From the NCBI RefSeq assembly GCF_013343235.1, contig NZ_CP040094.1:930501-994500 (forward strand): DNA of 64,000 nt, in the 5' to 3' direction. The notes under the pieces are model-generated. The model saw only the letters and a program-made list of their open reading frames with translations, did no database searches and was not told where the DNA came from. Source of the DNA: Nostoc sp. TCL240-02. Lineage in GTDB: Bacteria > Cyanobacteriota > Cyanobacteriia > Cyanobacteriales > Nostocaceae. The position numbers and the translations under genes are program-made. Shown here piece after piece: positions 62,401 through 64,000 of this stretch; position 1 is the stretch's first letter; every line of letters starts with the position of its first letter.

Positions 62401-63682
62401 AACCGTGCAAGCATTGGCAGTCATTCTCAGAAATGCCCATGAAGGGCCAACCCTAATTATTGCCCCCACTTCTGTGTGCATGAATTGGGTGAGTGAAGCG
62501 CAGAAATTTGCCCCAACCCTCAATATTATTCAATTTTCTGGTGCTAACCGCCAAAAATTATTGGATGGGTTACAACCTTTAGATATGTTGGTATGCAGCT
62601 ATGGTTTATTACAGCAGGAAGAAGTAGCGCAAATGCTCTCTGTTGTACAGTGGCAAACTATTGTCCTGGATGAAGCCCAGGCAATCAAAAATATGACTAC
62701 TAAACGTTCTCAGGCAGCCATGAACCTAAAATCTAATTTTAAGTTGCTGACTACTGGGACTCCCATTGAGAATCACCTGGGTGAGTTGTGGAATTTGTTC
62801 CGCTTTATTAATCCTGGGTTATTGGGTTCATTTGAAAGCTTCAATCAACGTTTTGCTACCCCCATTGAAAAATATCAGGATAAACTTGCACGTAATAAAC
62901 TCAAAAAACTTATTCAACCATTTCTGTTGCGGCGAACAAAAAATCAGGTGTTAGAAGAGTTGCCATCTCGTACTGAAATTCTCCTTCATGTAGAGTTAAG
63001 TCGAGAGGAAAAGGCATTCTATGAAGCATTGCGCCGTCAGGCCATATCTAAACTTACTGAAAGTGATGCAGAAGCAGGAAAGAAACATTTGCAAGTTTTG
63101 GCTGAGATTATGAAACTGCGTCGCGCTTGTTGTAATCCTAGTTTAGTGATGCCTGGTACTGAATTACCCAGTTCTAAGTTGCAACTTTTTGGTGAGGTGC
63201 TGGGTGAACTGCTGGAAAATCGTCATAAAGCGTTAGTATTTAGTCAGTTTGTTGACCATTTGCATATCATCCGCGATTACCTCGAACAGCAATGTATTAA
63301 TTATCAATATCTAGATGGCAGTACTTCAGTGGCAGAGCGCAAAAAACGGGTCGATGCGTTCCAAGCTGGTTCAGGAGATGTATTTCTGATTAGTCTCAAA
63401 GCAGGGGGGACAGGACTTAATCTAACTGCGGCTGATTATGTCATCCATACAGACCCTTGGTGGAATCCCGCAGTGGAAGACCAAGCCTCAGACCGCGCCC
63501 ATCGCATTGGGCAACAACGCCCGGTGACAATTTATCGCTTAGTCGCAAAGGATACTATCGAAGAAAAAATTGTGGAATTGCATCACCACAAACGAGATTT
63601 GGCAGATAGCCTGTTGGAAGGTACCGAGATGAGTGGCAAAATATCAACAGAAGCCTTGTTACAGTTAATTAGTGAAAGTTAG
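59471..63682 (+). CDS. SNF2-family helicase with N-terminal helical repeat region
   Basis: 1403 residues. The N-terminal ~700 residues are mostly TPR-like and winged-helix-like (DKNSFVSCISKTGALDEKNK; LFCSLCLYWMDAESAKKRL), followed by a bacterial SNF2 accessory domain. The motor starts near 940: Walker A ADQMGLGKTVQA (~970), DEAQ box VVLDEAQAIKN-like at ~1066, TTGTPIENHLGELWNLF, and the helicase C domain with SLKAGGTGLNLTAADYV and RAHRIGQQRPVTIYRL (~1342). Bacterial Snf2 proteins translocate on DNA and are often encoded beside SWIM proteins, as here. The target is unknown; DNA repair, RNA polymerase recycling and defence have all been proposed for relatives. Confidence 0.92.
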   Translation: MINLANDTTKLQTQLADKYFNLHPSIQKIIQLFSVIYAPIDKNSFVSCISKTGALDEKNKPWGTKTLSPQIDKLLKAGFLIQESRQGAECHPLLTEIATRHAVQTGQFEILVTAVEEKLPIRTHWNRDSRIFYSLRQCIREIRIGIYRQDLSFINQQIEDYQKYSDSEEKIVIENIFEQIYNNPFDADWFNTLPQELYETGISSILFNSALKLSASEDALMLLEEECSTPRKYCSDYLHLILTEQLLLQGCTQEAQESLERISNEYQNNAAIFWGWLSFLRDDNEQAIKYYTDALKAIKKATGKRQIYFNTIGGLFFILALLKDGSAQHLKEAEEYTNLMSRQSDHWLRFTYGRLKMVLQVHQGDITQKQFVVGGHISSVEEENSLQTLFCSLCLYWMDAESAKKRLPNLLEPLYRRSLASGYHWLAMETAELLSRLKPSSNYHKLAETLREDSNIQTIVDLIRPQEAWEMCLNALANLQKEPQTPGKPESELRLAWFITFYPSRCVLQPREQKVNAKGEWSKGRPISLKRLSSALSEFDYITPQDMRVCSCIETYSDGYYGKVDYTFGEKAISALIGHPLVFWEDTPTIRVEIVKAEPELLVKKEKQGRLTLEFSPKLPESQNILHIKETPTRIKVIEITAEHRRIAEIIGKDNKLNVPAIAEKQVLAAINAVSGIVTVHSDIGGGSEGAEEVPAQTLPHIHLLPANAGLKISLLSRPFAQGGPYYRPGTGGETVIAEIDGKRLQTRRNLSEEKQLAANAVAACATLTRTEEQDGEWIIDDPEACLELLLELQALGNNVVIEWPQGEKLRVSHNADLKDFNLSIQRQQDWFAATGELKLNNDLVLDMQQLLELLEKTPSRFIPLGDGQFLALTQAFRKRLDELRMFSEKHSKGIRFHPLATLGLEDFVDEVGKVKADKHWKTHIQRLHEVKNLQPELPSTFQAELRDYQMEGFCWLARLAHWGVGACLADQMGLGKTVQALAVILRNAHEGPTLIIAPTSVCMNWVSEAQKFAPTLNIIQFSGANRQKLLDGLQPLDMLVCSYGLLQQEEVAQMLSVVQWQTIVLDEAQAIKNMTTKRSQAAMNLKSNFKLLTTGTPIENHLGELWNLFRFINPGLLGSFESFNQRFATPIEKYQDKLARNKLKKLIQPFLLRRTKNQVLEELPSRTEILLHVELSREEKAFYEALRRQAISKLTESDAEAGKKHLQVLAEIMKLRRACCNPSLVMPGTELPSSKLQLFGEVLGELLENRHKALVFSQFVDHLHIIRDYLEQQCINYQYLDGSTSVAERKKRVDAFQAGSGDVFLISLKAGGTGLNLTAADYVIHTDPWWNPAVEDQASDRAHRIGQQRPVTIYRLVAKDTIEEKIVELHHHKRDLADSLLEGTEMSGKISTEALLQLISES

Positions 63683-63900
63683 CTGCTTAAAATAAATTGC
63701 GTAGTAAATAAAAATGAACTAGCCTAAAACCCTTCTAGCTATTGCCTATTGCCTTATTCCAATCACTATTATTTACGCCAACTTACTTAACTTAAAATGT
63801 ATTAGTAAACTCAACATAGAGCAGAAATAATTGACGAGCCAAGTATATACGCAATAGAATTATTGTAGTAGAGCCTAAGAGCTGATTCGTAAACAAAAGA

Positions 63901-64000
63901 TTAAGCTGCCATTCGTTTTACCATCAGACGAATCAATGAGCCGTAAATCATGGCTTCACTGATCTCTGTGTACAACTCATAATCCTTGCTCAAACGCCGA
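63901..64000 (-). CDS. C-terminal end of an IS5-type transposase (continues beyond the window)
   Basis: Read on the minus strand, the last 32 codons are RRLSKDYELYTEISEAMIYG and SLIRLMVKRMAA, then stop at 63903-63901. This matches the C-terminus of IS5-family (or related DDE) transposases. The rest lies beyond base 64000, so whether it is intact is unknown. The 218 bases between the SNF2 gene and this one hold nothing recognised. Confidence 0.75.
   Translation of the reverse strand, partial: RRLSKDYELYTEISEAMIYGSLIRLMVKRMAA

Overview
The window looks like a chromosomal segment of a filamentous, heterocyst-type cyanobacterium (Nostoc/Anabaena group). The HIP1 octamer GCGATCGC is scattered throughout. 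The gene families (PatA-type regulators, phototaxis-style chemotaxis operon, Nif11 leader peptides, HetC-like peptidase-ABC exporter, Uma2, ISKra4 and IS5 insertion sequences) and the palindromic, heptamer and 21-bp intergenic repeats fit that group. No rRNA, tRNA or CRISPR array was seen.

Layout. (1) 1-9168: a partial HAD hydrolase, then a five-gene chemotaxis-like operon (PatA-like, CheY, CheW, transmembrane receptor, hybrid CheA) of the Pix/Hmp type that controls type IV pilus motility. (2) 9510-15023: a defence-like patch with a NACHT NTPase carrying HEAT repeats and split by one in-frame TGA, a 21-bp tandem array, an antitoxin with a nonsense-broken RelE-type toxin, and a Uma2 protein. 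(3) 15217-26129: DUF427, two tandem secreted peptides, a soluble lytic transglycosylase, a transposase remnant, a secreted AlkP-superfamily phosphatase, and a small membrane protein interrupted by an ISKra4-family element. (4) 26563-39676: a 1780-residue LamG/29-residue-repeat protein, a frameshifted Uma2, an FAD hydroxylase, YebC, a sugar-binding lipoprotein, a metallophosphoesterase, and a second 21-bp array abutting an IS5 remnant.

(5) 39871-55772 is the most interesting region: a compound RiPP locus. One half has two Nif11-leader precursors whose cores contain X-Tyr-Gly motifs (MYG, LYG, LYG), a SPASM radical SAM enzyme and a small partner, which matches the layout of spliceotide (Plp-type, tyramine-excising) systems. 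The other half has an APH-fold kinase, a HopA1-like lyase, an aldo/keto-reductase homologue with altered catalytic residues, a parvulin foldase, and two tandem copies of a two-peptide Gly-Gly precursor pair whose cores have Ser/Thr but no Cys. This suggests dehydrated but non-lanthionine products. A divergent operon supplies an HTH protein, a cNMP-binding/C39-peptidase/ABC exporter, an HlyD-type adaptor and a second foldase, which together would cut the Gly-Gly leaders and export the peptides.

(6) 56164-64000: IS remnants, a SWIM zinc-finger protein broken by two in-frame stops and an identical second copy of the ISKra4-family element, an adjacent large SNF2 helicase, and the end of another transposase. 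Several genes are recently broken (four in-frame stops, two frameshifts, two IS insertions), so accessory parts of this genome seem to be eroding.
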